From Roseovarius sp. (GTDB taxonomy: Bacteria > Pseudomonadota > Alphaproteobacteria > Rhodobacterales > Rhodobacteraceae): a stretch of 64,000 bases of DNA. The notes under the pieces are model-generated. The model had not been told where the DNA came from. It saw only the letters and a list, made by a program, of their open reading frames with translations, and did no database searches. Below, piece after piece: positions 38,200 to 48,292 of this stretch. Position 1 is the first letter of the stretch. The number at the start of each line of letters is the position of its first letter. Location of the stretch: NCBI GenBank assembly GCA_027493545.1, contig JAOSKR010000001.1, forward strand, positions 400,001 to 464,000, in the 5' to 3' direction. Position numbers and translations under genes: made by a program.

Positions 38200-38697
38200 A
38201 TGGCCGATACCGAAAGAACCGACGGCAAGAGCCCGGAAAAGCGGTCGAGACGTCCGCTTGTTCTGGGGGTCCTGCTTGCATTTGCCGGGGCCGGCGGGGG
38301 GTTTCTCGCGGCTTTTTTCGACCTTCTGCCGGGGAGCGGGACATTTGTATCCGGCGGCGGCGCCCGGCCTGCCGTCCATGCCGGCGCGATGCCCGCGGAG
38401 GACGTCGAATTCGTGGCGATCGAGCCGCTGGTGATTTCGCTCAATTCCGAAAGCGGAACCCATCTGCGGTTTCGCGCCCAGCTCGAGGTGAACAGCGCCC
38501 ACAGATCGGAGGTCGAGCATCTGCTGCCACGGGTGGTGGACGTGCTCAACGGCTACCTGCGCGCGGTCGACCTGGCCGATCTGCGCAACAATGCCGCGCT
38601 GGTACGGTTGCGCGCGCAGATGCTGCGCCGAGTGCAGATGGTCACGGGCGGTGACCGCGTCAGCGACCTGCTGATCATGGAATTCGTTCTGAACTGA
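38200..38697 (+). CDS. fliL: FliL, stator-associated basal-body protein
   Basis: 165 residues. A cytoplasmic basic N-terminus, one helix (PLVLGVLLAFAGAGGGFLAAFF) and a periplasmic FliL domain (VEFVAIEPLVISLNSESGTHLRFRAQLEV... to ...VSDLLIMEFVLN) are present. FliL rings surround the stators and raise torque. The ATG at 38200 was chosen over 38185 because GGGAC lies eight bases before it. First gene of a run with the next two accessory genes and motA. A second FliL-like gene is at 48293-48782. Confidence 0.9.
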   Translation: MADTERTDGKSPEKRSRRPLVLGVLLAFAGAGGGFLAAFFDLLPGSGTFVSGGGARPAVHAGAMPAEDVEFVAIEPLVISLNSESGTHLRFRAQLEVNSAHRSEVEHLLPRVVDVLNGYLRAVDLADLRNNAALVRLRAQMLRRVQMVTGGDRVSDLLIMEFVLN

Positions 38698-38707
38698 GGA
38701 CGCGAGG

Positions 38708-39196
38708 ATGGATTTTATTGCCGATATTCTGCTGATTGCCGGGGCGCTGGGCGCCGGGGCCTATTGTTTCATCCTGTCGCGGCGGCTGCGGCGGTTCAAC
38801 GATCTCGAAAAGGGCGTCGGCGGGGCGGTCGCGGTGCTCTCGGCCCAGGTCGACGACCTGACCCGTACGCTGAGCGCGGCGCAGGGCGCCGCAAGCACCT
38901 CGACCCGGTCGCTCGACGGCCTCACCGAACGGGCCGAGGCGGTGGCGCGGCGGCTGGAACTGCTGGTGGCTTCGATGCACGACATTCCCCAGGCCGCCGA
39001 GCCGGAGCCGCGCCGGGAGCCGGCACATCCGGTCGTGCGGCAGGCCGGGCGGCCGGAGGACCACGAAGCGGGGCCACGCGCCGAACGGCCGGCAAAGGCG
39101 GATAACGAGCCCGACACGACCCCGATGGCCGACCCGCCGCCGCCCGAGCCGGTCTTCCGGCGCCATGCCCCGGTTGCCGCCGGCAGCGCGCCATGA
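38708..39196 (+). CDS. flagellar accessory protein, one helix plus coiled coil
   Basis: 162 residues. The N-terminal helix ADILLIAGALGAGAYCFIL is followed by SRRLRRFNDLEKGVGGAVAV, then heptads (LSAQVDDLTRTLSAAQGA...DGLTERAEAVARRLELLVASM) and a Pro/Glu-rich C-terminal tail. This is a membrane-anchored cytoplasmic coiled coil. It is seen between fliL and motA in alphaproteobacterial clusters (possibly DUF6468, from memory), and no function is assigned. It overlaps the next gene by four bases. Confidence 0.7.
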   Translation: MDFIADILLIAGALGAGAYCFILSRRLRRFNDLEKGVGGAVAVLSAQVDDLTRTLSAAQGAASTSTRSLDGLTERAEAVARRLELLVASMHDIPQAAEPEPRREPAHPVVRQAGRPEDHEAGPRAERPAKADNEPDTTPMADPPPPEPVFRRHAPVAAGSAP

Positions 39197-39783
39197 GTCG
39201 GCACCGGCGCCGGGCCGGGCGCGGCACGCTTTTCATCATTGCCGGGCTGCTGGTCGGATCGGCGTTGATTCGCATCGGCGACGGGGCCGGGCAGGCGTTC
39301 GCCCGCGCGCCCGAAAAACCGGTCCCGGCAGCGTCGGACCGGACCGTGGCGACCGGGCCGGAATGCACGACGCCGGAGGATTTGCGCGCCATGCTGGAGG
39401 CATTCGGCGAGCGCGACGCGCGACTGTCGGAGCGTGAGGCGGCGCTCGATGACCGGATGCAGGCGCTGCGCGTGGCCGACGCCGAGATCACGGCACGGCT
39501 GACGGAACTGGAGGCGGCCGAGGCGGCGCTGCGCGAAACCATCGCCCTGGCCGACAGTGCCGCGGAAACCGATGTCGACCGGCTGACCAGGGTCTACGAG
39601 GCGATGAAACCCAAGCAGGCCTCCGCCCTGTTCGAGCAGATGGATCCGGCCTTCGCCGCCGGCTTCCTCGGCCGCATGCGCCCCGATGCCGCGGCCGAGA
39701 TCATGGCCGGGCTCAGCCCCGAGGCCGCGCATCTCTTCAGTGTCGTGCTGGCCGGGCGCAACGCGGAGGTGCCGCGCGAATGA
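39193..39783 (+). CDS. MotE-like periplasmic stator chaperone
   Basis: 196 residues. N-terminal anchor or signal (GTLFIIAGLLVGSALIRIG), then a long helix (LEAFGERDARLSEREAALDDRMQALRVADAEI) and an MgtE-N-like end (VYEAMKPKQASALFEQMDPAFAAGFLGRMRPDAAAEIMAGL). In rhizobia MotE chaperones the periplasmic MotC; the architecture here is the same and motA follows after 70 bp. The name MotE is by architecture and context, not by a decisive motif. Confidence 0.72.
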   Translation: MSRHRRRAGRGTLFIIAGLLVGSALIRIGDGAGQAFARAPEKPVPAASDRTVATGPECTTPEDLRAMLEAFGERDARLSEREAALDDRMQALRVADAEITARLTELEAAEAALRETIALADSAAETDVDRLTRVYEAMKPKQASALFEQMDPAFAAGFLGRMRPDAAAEIMAGLSPEAAHLFSVVLAGRNAEVPRE

Positions 39784-39853
39784 CGATCGCCAAGGAGGGT
39801 TTCTTTACCGCCGGGTGTCACGGTCCGGCCGGCACGGACGGGTGGAGGCAGCG

Positions 39854-40723
39854 ATGATCGTCATCGTCGGTATCGCGGTGGTTTTCGTGATGGTCTTTGG
39901 CGGCTACCTCGCCGCCGGAGGCAAGCTGGGGATCATCCTGCATTCGCTGCCCTTCGAGATGATGATTATCAGCGGGGCGGCGATCGGCGCGTTCCTGATC
40001 GGCAACGAGATCGGCGCGATCAAGCATACCGTCAGGGATATCGGCCGGGTCTTCAGGGGTCCGAAATGGAAGCCGGCCGATTACCGTGATCTGCTGTGTC
40101 TCCTGTTCATTCTGATCCGGCTGGCGCGCCAGAATCCGGTGGCGATCGAGGAACACATCGAGGAGCCTGCGAAGTCGCCGATCTTCGGCCGCTATCCCCG
40201 GATCCTGGCCGACGCGGAGGCGATCGCGCTGATCAGCGACACCATGCGCGCGGCCTCGATGAACTACGACGATCCCCATCAGGTCGAAGAAGTGCTCGAC
40301 AAGCGGATGGAGGCGCACATGCACCGCGCACTGCACTCCAGCCACGCGCTTCAGATCATGGCCGACGGGTTGCCCGCACTGGGTATCGTCGCCGCCGTGC
40401 TCGGTGTGATCAAGACCATGGCGGCGATCGACCAGCCGCCGGAAATCCTCGGCAAGATGATCGGGGGCGCGCTGGTCGGCACCTTTCTGGGCGTGTTTCT
40501 GTCCTACGGGCTGGTTGGGCCCTTCGCCGGCAAGGTGCGCGCCGCGGTCGAGGAAGACGCGCATTTCTATCACCTCATCCGCGAGGTGCTGGTCGCCAAT
40601 CTGCACAACCACGCCACCAATATCTGCATCGAGGTCGGCCGGCAGAACACACCATCGCCGAACCGTCCCAGTTTCAACGAACTCGAACAGGCGCTCAAGG
40701 CCGTCAAGCAGGACGCCGCCTGA
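39854..40723 (+). CDS. motA: MotA, stator protein
   Basis: 289 residues. Four membrane helices: IVIVGIAVVFVMVFGGYLAAGG; FEMMIISGAAIGAFLIGN; then, after a large cytoplasmic loop with charged helices (IRLARQNPVAIEEHIEEP), LQIMADGLPALGIVAAVLGVIKTM and MIGGALVGTFLGVFLSYGLVGPF with its conserved Pro and Gly residues. Works with MotB to turn proton flow into torque. The stop overlaps the start of the next gene (TGATG), so translation is coupled. Confidence 0.96.
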   Translation: MIVIVGIAVVFVMVFGGYLAAGGKLGIILHSLPFEMMIISGAAIGAFLIGNEIGAIKHTVRDIGRVFRGPKWKPADYRDLLCLLFILIRLARQNPVAIEEHIEEPAKSPIFGRYPRILADAEAIALISDTMRAASMNYDDPHQVEEVLDKRMEAHMHRALHSSHALQIMADGLPALGIVAAVLGVIKTMAAIDQPPEILGKMIGGALVGTFLGVFLSYGLVGPFAGKVRAAVEEDAHFYHLIREVLVANLHNHATNICIEVGRQNTPSPNRPSFNELEQALKAVKQDAA

Positions 40724-42977
40724 TGCCGGGGTGGCTGCTTGCCGCCGTCGTGGCCGTCTGGGCCGGGGCCGGGTTTGCGCAGACGATCACCGTGCGCTCG
40801 GGCGAGCACGCCGATTTCACCCGCCTCGTGATCGCCCTGCCCGGGCGGGTGCCCTACACCCTGACCCGGTCGGAGATGCGCGCCGATCTGGTCTTTGATC
40901 GGCAAGATCATGCGATCGACCTCTCGGGAGTGTTCGATCGCGTGCCGAAAACCCGGCTCACCGGGATCGCGCGGTTGCCGGGTCGGGACGGCTTGCGCCT
41001 CTCGCTGGGCTGCGACTGTCTTGTCGAAACCTTCTGGTTCGCCGATGCGTCGCTCGTGGTCGATATCCGCGCGCAACCCGACGCGCCTGCGGCAGTTCCG
41101 CCGGCCGGGCCGGCGGCATCGGCACAGCCGGACCGGTTGCCGCTTCGACCGCTGCCGGTGCCCGCGCCGAGGTCGCGGCTGGCCTCCGGGCTGGTCCGGC
41201 GGGGGCTCGATCGCCGGCTCGCGGAGGGTGAGCCGCCGCGTGCGGGTGGCGCCGGCGAGACATCGCTCGAGACCGGGCTTGGAGAAAGCCGCCACAGGCT
41301 CATCCACGAGATCGGACGCGCCGCCTCGCAGGGCCTGCTGACACCCCGCCTTGACCGACCGCCAGAGCGGTCATCGCCGGCCGCGGTCGAGGCTCCGGCA
41401 CCCCAGGCCCTGCCGGAGCCCGGACCGCCCCGGCCCAACATCCACCTGCAGGTTGAAACCAGTATCGACCGGGACATGCGCGCGGCATCGGGCAGCGATC
41501 GCGGATCGGTCGCGCAACCCTGTCTCGACCCGTCGCGGGTCGATGTCTCGGCGTGGGGCACGAGCGCGCCGTTCTGGCAACAGATCGGCCCGCTTCGGGC
41601 GCGTCTGCTGGGTGAATTCGACATCCCCGACCGGCACGCGGTGCGGCGGCTTGCACGGCTTTATATCCATTTCGGCTTTGGTGCCGAAGCGCGCCAGCTG
41701 CTCGCCGAACTCGGCGGGCCGGATGCCGCCGATCCGGTTCTCGACGCCTTGGCGTCGATCCTCGATCATGGCCATGCCGGACACGCCTCGGCCCTCTCGG
41801 GACAGACCGAATGCGCCCCGATGGTGGCGTTGTGGTCGGTGTTGTCCTACTCCGAAATCCCAAACGATGCGTCGTTCGACGGGGATGCGCTCTTGCGCGC
41901 GCTCTCGGCGTTGCCGGTCCATCTGCGCGCCCATCTCGGCCCGATTCTGGCCCGGCGCCTGCATGTCGCGGGTTATGGGCGCGAAAGCGCCCGCGTGCGG
42001 CGCATCCTGAGCCGGAGCGCGGCGACAATCACGCCCGAAGCCCGGCTCGTGGAGGCCGAGATCGCCCTTGCCGATGACGACCGGGCCGAAACCGCGGAGG
42101 CCGCGCTGGGCGCGCTGGTCGCCCGCAATAGCGGCCCGTCGGCCGAGGCGTTGTTGCGCCTCATCGACGCGCGCCTCGAACGCGGCGCGCCCATCTCATA
42201 TGAAACCGCGCAGCTGGCGGGGGCCTATGCGGTCGAATACCGCGGCCAGCCGCTGGGCGTGGCCCTGGCCGAGGCCTATCTGTCGGCCCTTGCCGCTTCG
42301 GGCGCCTTCGACCAGGCGTTTGCCGAGCTGGAACGGGCTCCGGGTGGCGATACCGCCGAATGGGCTGCGATTCGGGTGCGCCTCAGCGACCTGCTCACCC
42401 GGAACGCGACCGACTATGACTTCCTTCACCGCGTGCTGGCGGGATCGGCCGCGCCGGCGGACGGGCTCGATCCGGTGATCGCCAATGGCATGGCGGACCG
42501 GCTGCTGTCGCTCGGATTTCCGGGCCTGGCCGGGGATTATGTCGCATCCCGCACAACCGGTGCGGCGGCCCGTGAGCGCAAGCTCCTGCGGGCCCGTGTC
42601 GCCCTGGCCGCCAACCGGCCCCGACAGGCCGAGGCGGAGCTTCTCGGGATCGACGGCACGGACGTGATGCGCTTGCGCGCCGGGGCCCGCGCCATGGCCG
42701 GAGAGCACGCCGTCGCGCAGACGCTGTTCGATGCCGCGGGCGATCCGGCTGCGGCGCGGCGCGAGGCCTGGCTCGCCAATGACTGGAAGACACTGGCCCG
42801 GACGGGCGACGCGGCCGAGGCCGTCATTGCAGAGCTCAAGCTCGCCGGCGCCGCGAGTTCGGAAAAGCCGGGGACGTGGGTGTCCCGGCCAGAAACCGGG
42901 CCATTGTCGAAACCAGCCGGGGCATGCGTGCCGCGATTGCGGACCTGCTGTCGGCCCACCCGTCGCCAGCGCAATGA
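40723..42977 (+). CDS. large periplasmic helical-repeat protein coupled to motA; function unknown
   Basis: About 751 residues, with a signal peptide (WLLAAVVAVWAGAGFAQ). An N-terminal beta domain follows (ITVRSGEHADFTRLVIALP...LVVDIR) that resembles an AMIN-type cell-wall-binding fold. After a Pro/Ala-rich linker (about residues 115-260) comes a long helical part with TPR-like pairs (HAVRRLARLYIHFGFGAEARQLLAELGG and others). The last 35 codons are shifted by one base at about 42877; the corrected tail ends SAHPSPAQ at TGA 42975-42977. The ATG overlaps the motA stop. Rhizobial MotC, a periplasmic MotB partner, has a comparable place, so a stator-related role is likely, though I do not recognise direct homology. 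Confidence 0.7.
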
Positions 42978-43023
42978 GCGAGGCGATCCTCGCCTGTCCT
43001 GTCGTCTCCGCACCCTGTCCGTG

Positions 43024-43039
43024 GTTACCCGATGGTAAC
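43024..43039. promoter_or_regulatory. inverted repeat upstream of the transglycosylase-flhA run
   Basis: GTTACC-CGAT-GGTAAC, a perfect 6-bp inverted repeat with a 4-base centre, in the 134-bp gap and 73 bp before the gene at 43112. Operator or promoter element by position only. Confidence 0.4.
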
Positions 43040-43111
43040 GCCTGCGCGCGTATCCTCGCATGAACGGCCCGGAATGCCCGCCGCGCTGTCAAGAGTGCCG
43101 GAGAATCCGTC

Positions 43112-43884
43112 ATGACCATCTTGCGAGATCAGCACCGCTCCCGCCATCGGCCCGATATCGGGCGGGGACAAGTTTGCCGGCGCATCGCCCGCCTTGCCTT
43201 CGCGGCATTGACGCTCGGCTGCACCGGCCTGTTCATCGCGCCTCAGGCAGAGGCGAGTGCGATTTCCGAACTCTGCGATGCCGCCGCGAAACGCGCCGCG
43301 CGCGAGACCGGCGTTCCGGAGACCGTTCTGCTCGCCATCACCCGCACCGAGACCGGGCGCAACCGCGCGGGCCGGCTGGCGCCCGGCCCTGGACGGTCAA
43401 CATGGGCGGGACCGGACACTGGTTCGACACAAGACAGGCGGCGCAGGCCTTTGTCGACCGCAAGCTGCTGAACGGCGCGAAGAGCTTTGACATCGGATGT
43501 TTCCAGATCAACCACAAATGGCACGGCGCGGCCTTCGGCACCGCTGGCCAGATGTTCGAGCCGCTCGCCAACGCCCGCTACGCGGCGGCGTTCCTGGCGC
43601 GCCTGCATGCCGAGCTGGGCGACTGGTCGCGGGCCGCCGGGGCCTATCATTCCCGCACCGAAACCCTGGCCCGGCGCTATCGCGCCCGCTTCGACCGGAT
43701 CATCGCCACGGTGTCCGAGGAGGCGCCTGATCCCTCGCCGCCGCGGGTCCGGCGCCTTGCCTCGGTGACGCAGCGCAGGCCGCTGCCGCTGCTGCCGGGA
43801 TCCGGCGTGCCGGCGCGCAACGGCTCGCTGGTGCCGCTCGGACGCGGGCGCGCGGCCTTAATTCCGCTGGAAGGCGGGTTCTGA
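43112..43884 (+). CDS. flagellar lytic transglycosylase (SltF-like), one frameshift
   Basis: About 258 residues: a long signal region (LAFAALTLGCTGLFIAPQAEAS), then ISELCDAAAKRAARETGVPETVLLAITRTETGR, with the catalytic Glu in TRTETGR. The frame breaks at about 43390-43400 (one base short) and resumes PWTVNMGGTGHWFDTRQAAQAF, then SFDIGCFQINHKWHG, the SLT goose-lysozyme motif. The rod-binding FlgJ here (57864-58160) lacks a muramidase domain; in Rhodobacter sphaeroides the separate enzyme SltF supplies it. This gene, four bases before flhA, is the obvious candidate for that job. Confidence 0.82.
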
Positions 43885-43887
43885 GCG

Positions 43888-45968
43888 ATGCCGGTGGTCA
43901 GGGTGCGCGACATCTTTCAGCCGACCGTGCTGCTGGCGCTGGCGCTGATGGCGGTGATCGTGATGATGATCCTGCCGATGCCGGCCTGGGTGCTGGATGT
44001 CGGGCTGGCGGGTTCCTTCGCGCTGGCGATCCTGATCTTCACCGTCACCCTCTTCATCGAGCGCCCGCTCGACTTCTCGGCCTTTCCGACGGTGCTTCTG
44101 GCGTCGCTGATGCTGCGGCTGTCGCTCAACGTCTCCTCGACCAAGCTGATCATCGGGCAGGGCCACACCGGCACCGATGCCGCCGGCGACGTGATCGAAG
44201 GGTTCGCCGATTTCGTCATGGGCGGCAGCGTGTTCCTGGGGCTGGTGGTCTTTGGCGTACTGCTGATCGTGAATTTCATGGTCATTACCAAGGGCGCGGC
44301 GCGCATGGCCGAAGTGGGTGCGCGCTTTGCCCTCGACGGCATGCCCGGCAAGCAGCTCGCCATCGACAGCGACATGTCCGCCGGCGCGATCGACCACGCC
44401 GAAGCCCGCGAGCGGCGCGAACGCGAACAGCAGGAAACCACGTTTTTCGGCTCGCTCGACGGGGCATCGAAATTCGTCAAGGGCGATGCCGTCGCCGGCC
44501 TTCTGATCACCCTGCTCAACCTCGTGATGGGGCTGGTCATGGGCACGGTGGTGCATGGCATGCCGCTTGCCACCGCGTTCGAGACCTATGCCATCCTCAC
44601 CGTCGGCGACGGGCTGGTGACGCAGATCCCGGCGGTGGTGATCTCGATCGCCTCGGCGCTCCTGCTGGCGCGCGGCGGCACCCACGGCGCGACCGACCTC
44701 GCCCTTGCCGACCAGCTCGGCCGCCACCCGGCGGCGCTGGCCACGGTGGCGGTGCTGATGGTGCTCTTCGCGCTGGTGCCGGGCCTGCCGTTCCCGCCCT
44801 TCATCCTCGGGGGCGCGGGGCTGGCGGCCACGGCGGCCTGGATGTTCCGCCGCGACCGCGCCGCGCGGTCCGCGCCCGCCGCCGAGGCGCCGCCCGCCCC
44901 CGCCGAGCGGTCGATGGGCGAGATACTGGAACTCGACGACGTGCATGTCGAGTTCGCGCCCGATCTGGTGCACATGGTGCTCGATCCCGGTACCGGCCTC
45001 GATGCGCGCATTGCCAACATGCGCCGTTTCGTCGCCACGAAATTCGGCCTGATCCTGCCCGGAAATCCGCCTGACGGACGACCCGGGCCTCGGCAGCGGC
45101 GTCTATGTCATCCGCGTCCAGGGGGTCGAGCAGGCCCGCGCCCGGCTGATGGCCGACCGGGTCCTGGCGCTCGATCCCGATGGCAACCCGGACCTGCCCC
45201 CGGTGATTCGGTGGCCGAGCCGGTCTACGGCGCGCCGGCGCGCTGGATCGATGCCGCCGCCGGGGACGACGCCGCGCTCGCCGGAACCACGCTGGTGCGC
45301 CCGGCCGAGGTTCTGGCGACCCACCTGCTGGAGGTGATCAAGCGCAACTTCAGCCGCCTTCTGACCATGAAATCCATGCGGCGGCTGCTCGACGAGATGG
45401 TCAACCTGCCCGATCCCGCGCGCGCCGAGGCCAATCGCAAGCTGCTCGAGGAGTTCATTCCGGACCGGGTGCCCAGTGATCTGCTGCATGCGGTCCTGCG
45501 GCTCCTGCTGGCAGAACAGGTGTCGATCCGGAACCTGGCCCTGATTATCGAGGCCACGGCCGAGGGGCGCCAGCTTCATGCCCGGCCCGAGGCGATCTGC
45601 GAGCATGTCCGCCAGCGGCTGGGTTTCCAGATCGTCGGCGGGTTGCGGCGCGAGGACGGCACGTTGCCGCTGATCCAGCTCGCGCCCGATTGGGAAGAGC
45701 GGTTCTCGACCTACCAGATGGAAGGCGAGGGCGGGCGCCCCGACGTCGCCCTGCCGCCGGAGATGTTCAACGCGCTGGCGCGCGGTGTGCACGACCAGGT
45801 GACAAGGGCGGGCGAGGAAGGCGCCTTTCCCGCGATCGTCACCTCGACGCTCAGGCGGCGGTTCCTGCGCACCGTCCTCGCTGCCGGGGGATCGCCAACC
45901 CGGTGCTGTCGTTCGAGGAGATCGGCCTCGACGCGCGCCCGTCGCTGATCGGCGTGGTCCCGGGATGA
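43888..45968 (+). CDS. flhA: FlhA, export gate protein, three frameshifts
   Basis: Forms the nonameric ring of the flagellar export gate. About 693 residues. Eight helices lie in the first about 330 residues, with the FHIPEP-type signature region DFSAFPTVLLASLMLRLSLNVSSTKLIIG and GDGLVTQIPAVVISIASALLL. In the cytoplasmic part one extra G at about 45061 and one missing G at about 45203 shift 140 bases (true reading EIRLTDDPGLGSGVYVIRVQG). One C is missing at about 45887, hiding the end ANPVLSFEEIGLDARPSLIGVVPG. ATG 43888 follows the transglycosylase stop by a few bases; the stop overlaps fliR. Confidence 0.94.
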
Positions 45969-46738
45969 CGGCGCTGGCGGAACTGGTCGGTCTTGCCGGG
46001 CAGGTCCTGTGGCTGCATGCCGTCGTCTTTCTGCGCGCCGGCCCGGTGATGTCGCTCTTTCCCGGCTTCGGCGATCAGGGGCTGCCGGTGCGCATTCGCC
46101 TGATGCTGGCGCTGATGCTCACCGCCGTCACCGCGCCCGCGATCGCGCCGGGTCCGGACGGGGCGCTTGCCGGGCTGCCGCCGCCGGTCTGGCTGCTGGT
46201 CACGGAAACCGGCATCGGGCTTCTCCTCGGGATCGGACTGCGGCTCTTTCTCATCGTCCTGCAGACCGCCGGCGCGATGGCGGCGCAGGCGATGTCGCTG
46301 TCGCAGATCGCGGGCGGCGCCGCGGCCGAGCCGATGCCGGCGATGGGTCATTTCCTAGTCATGGGTGGTCTGGCGCTGGCGTTCGCGCTGGGGCTGCATG
46401 TGCGGGCGGCGGAGATGATGATCCTGAGCTATGACCTCTTCCCGCTCGGTCAGCCGCCGGCGGTGGCGGCGGTCGCGGGCTGGGGGGTGGCGCGGGTGGC
46501 GCACACGTTCGGGCTGGCCTTTACCCTCGCCGCCCCCTTTGTCATCGTCTCGGTGCTCTACAACCTGACGCTTGGCATCATCAACCGCGCGATGCCGCAG
46601 CTGATGGTGGTCTTTGTCGGCGCGCCGGTCATCACCGGGGCCGGGCTGGTGCTGCTGATGCTGCTGGCGCCAATGATGCTGACCCTCTGGATGGAGGCGC
46701 TTTCGGCCTTCATCGCCAATCCGCTCGGGGCCGGCTGA
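45965..46738 (+). CDS. fliR: FliR, export gate protein
   Basis: 257 residues with six hydrophobic segments: VVFLRAGPVMSLFPGFGDQG, LMLALMLTAVTAPAIAPG, LLVTETGIGLLLGIGLRLFLIVLQTAGAMAAQ, then AFALGLHVRAAEMMI and others, typical of FliR. One copy per export channel with FliP and FliQ. It overlaps flhA (4 bases) and flhB (1 base) and is intact. Confidence 0.93.
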   Translation: MTALAELVGLAGQVLWLHAVVFLRAGPVMSLFPGFGDQGLPVRIRLMLALMLTAVTAPAIAPGPDGALAGLPPPVWLLVTETGIGLLLGIGLRLFLIVLQTAGAMAAQAMSLSQIAGGAAAEPMPAMGHFLVMGGLALAFALGLHVRAAEMMILSYDLFPLGQPPAVAAVAGWGVARVAHTFGLAFTLAAPFVIVSVLYNLTLGIINRAMPQLMVVFVGAPVITGAGLVLLMLLAPMMLTLWMEALSAFIANPLGAG

Positions 46739-47824
46739 TGGCCGGACCCGACGACGATACCGAAAAAGACGCACGAGCCCACACCGCACAAGCTGCAGGA
46801 GGCGCGCAGAAAGGGTGATGTCGCGCGCTCGGCCGATCTCGGCACCGCCGCCGCCTATGGCGGATTGCTGCTGGCGCTGCTGACTACCGGCGCCGCCGCC
46901 GCGACGCAGGTGGGCGACGTTCTCGCCGGGCTGATCGGGCGCGCCGATCCATTGGCGCGGCTGGTCTTCGAGGGGCCGGCGACAGCGCCGGTCGGCGGGC
47001 TGATTCTCGCCGTGGCCGGCCCGCTCGCGGCGATATTTCTCGTTCCGCCGCTGCTGGCGCTGCTGGCGGTGCTTGGCCAGCGCGCCTTCGTGGTGGCGCC
47101 CGACAAGCTGCGCCCGCGGTTCTCGCGCCTTGATCCGCTGCAGAACGCGCGCCGGAAATACGGGCCGGCGGGCCTCTTCGAATTCGCCAAGAGCCTGGCG
47201 AAGCTGCTGCTCTATTCCATGGTTCTCGGGGTCTGCCTGGGGTTCAGGTTCCCCGACATGGCCGGCGCCCTGCATGCCGAGCCGCACCTCGTCGGCGCGC
47301 TGATGGCGCGGATGGTGGTCGAGTTTCTCGCCATCGCGCTGCCGGTGGCGCTGGCGATCGGTGCGGTCGATGCGATCTGGCAGCATTTCGATCATCGCCG
47401 CCGCCTGCGCATGTCGCACAAGGACCTGCGCGACGAGCACAAGAGCCACGAGGGCGATCCCCATCTCAAGCACGAACGCCGACAGCGTGCCCAGCGGATC
47501 GCCGCCGACCAGATGATGCGCGAGGTGCCACAGGCCGATGTCGTGATCGTCAACCCGACGCATTACGCGGTGGCGCTGAAATGGTCGCGCCTGCCCGGCG
47601 CAGCGCCGGTCTGTGTCGCCAAGGGCACCGATCATGTCGCGCGCGCAATCCGCGAACTGGCCCAGAGCGCTGGCGTGCCGGTGCGCCACGATCCGCCGAC
47701 GGCGCGCGCCGTCTATGCCACCACCGAAATCGGACACGAGATCGAGCCGACGCATTATCGCGCCGTCGCGGCGGCAATCCGCTTTGCCGAGCGCATGCGC
47801 GTCCGGGCGCGAGCCTTCGGATGA
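46738..47824 (+). CDS. flhB: FlhB, export specificity switch protein, frameshift at codon 9
   Basis: About 361 residues. The start MAGPDDDTEK is followed by one A too many in the A run at 46761-46765, and the next frame continues THEPTPHKLQEARRKGDVARS, a classical FlhB N-terminus. Four helices lie in residues about 40-210. The autocleavage site NPTH is in VVIVNPTHYAVALKW and GTDHVARAIRELA follows it. Cleavage between Asn and Pro switches export from hook to filament proteins. It overlaps fliR by one base. Confidence 0.95.
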
Positions 47825-48282
47825 CGCGCGAGGCGCTTGAGGATCTGGCCCGCCTGACGGCTGTCATCCGTGACGCCGAGGCCGCGCGCATGCGCCGGCT
47901 GACGGATGAAGAGGCACGGATCAGGGCCGATCTGGCCGCGCTGGATGCCGATCGCCGGGATGCCGGAGCCCTGCCCGCCGCCGCGCTTGCCGTGCCGCGC
48001 AGCGTCGGCGCCGACATGCTCTGGCAGGCCTGGATGGGCCGCGCGCGCAAGGATTTGCAGATGCGCCTCGCGCGGGTGCTGGCCCGCAAGGGCGCCGCGC
48101 TGCGCGGGCTGCAGATCGCGCACGGCCGCTGCGAAGCGGCCCGGAGTCTGCGCGACCGAGCCCGCACCAAGCATGCCCGCCGGCGGGCCGGATCACAGGC
48201 CGCGCTGGAACAGAGCCTGTTTCCGCTGACATCGGGCAAGGCCGGCGCGCACTCATGCGGTTGTCCGAAGAGGCGGGACTGA
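47821..48282 (+). CDS. FliJ-like small coiled-coil protein behind flhB
   Basis: 153 residues, very rich in Arg, Ala and Glu: EALEDLARLTAVIRDAEAAR and RRLTDEEARIRADLAALDADRR are long amphipathic helices, and the whole protein is predicted coiled coil. The ATG overlaps the flhB stop by four bases. No fliJ was found elsewhere, so a FliJ-like escort role in export is plausible by size, composition and place, but there is no diagnostic motif. The Cys-containing end (HSCGCPKRRD) might be a frameshift product. Confidence 0.55.
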   Translation: MTREALEDLARLTAVIRDAEAARMRRLTDEEARIRADLAALDADRRDAGALPAAALAVPRSVGADMLWQAWMGRARKDLQMRLARVLARKGAALRGLQIAHGRCEAARSLRDRARTKHARRRAGSQAALEQSLFPLTSGKAGAHSCGCPKRRD

Positions 48283-48292
48283 CCGGGCAGGC

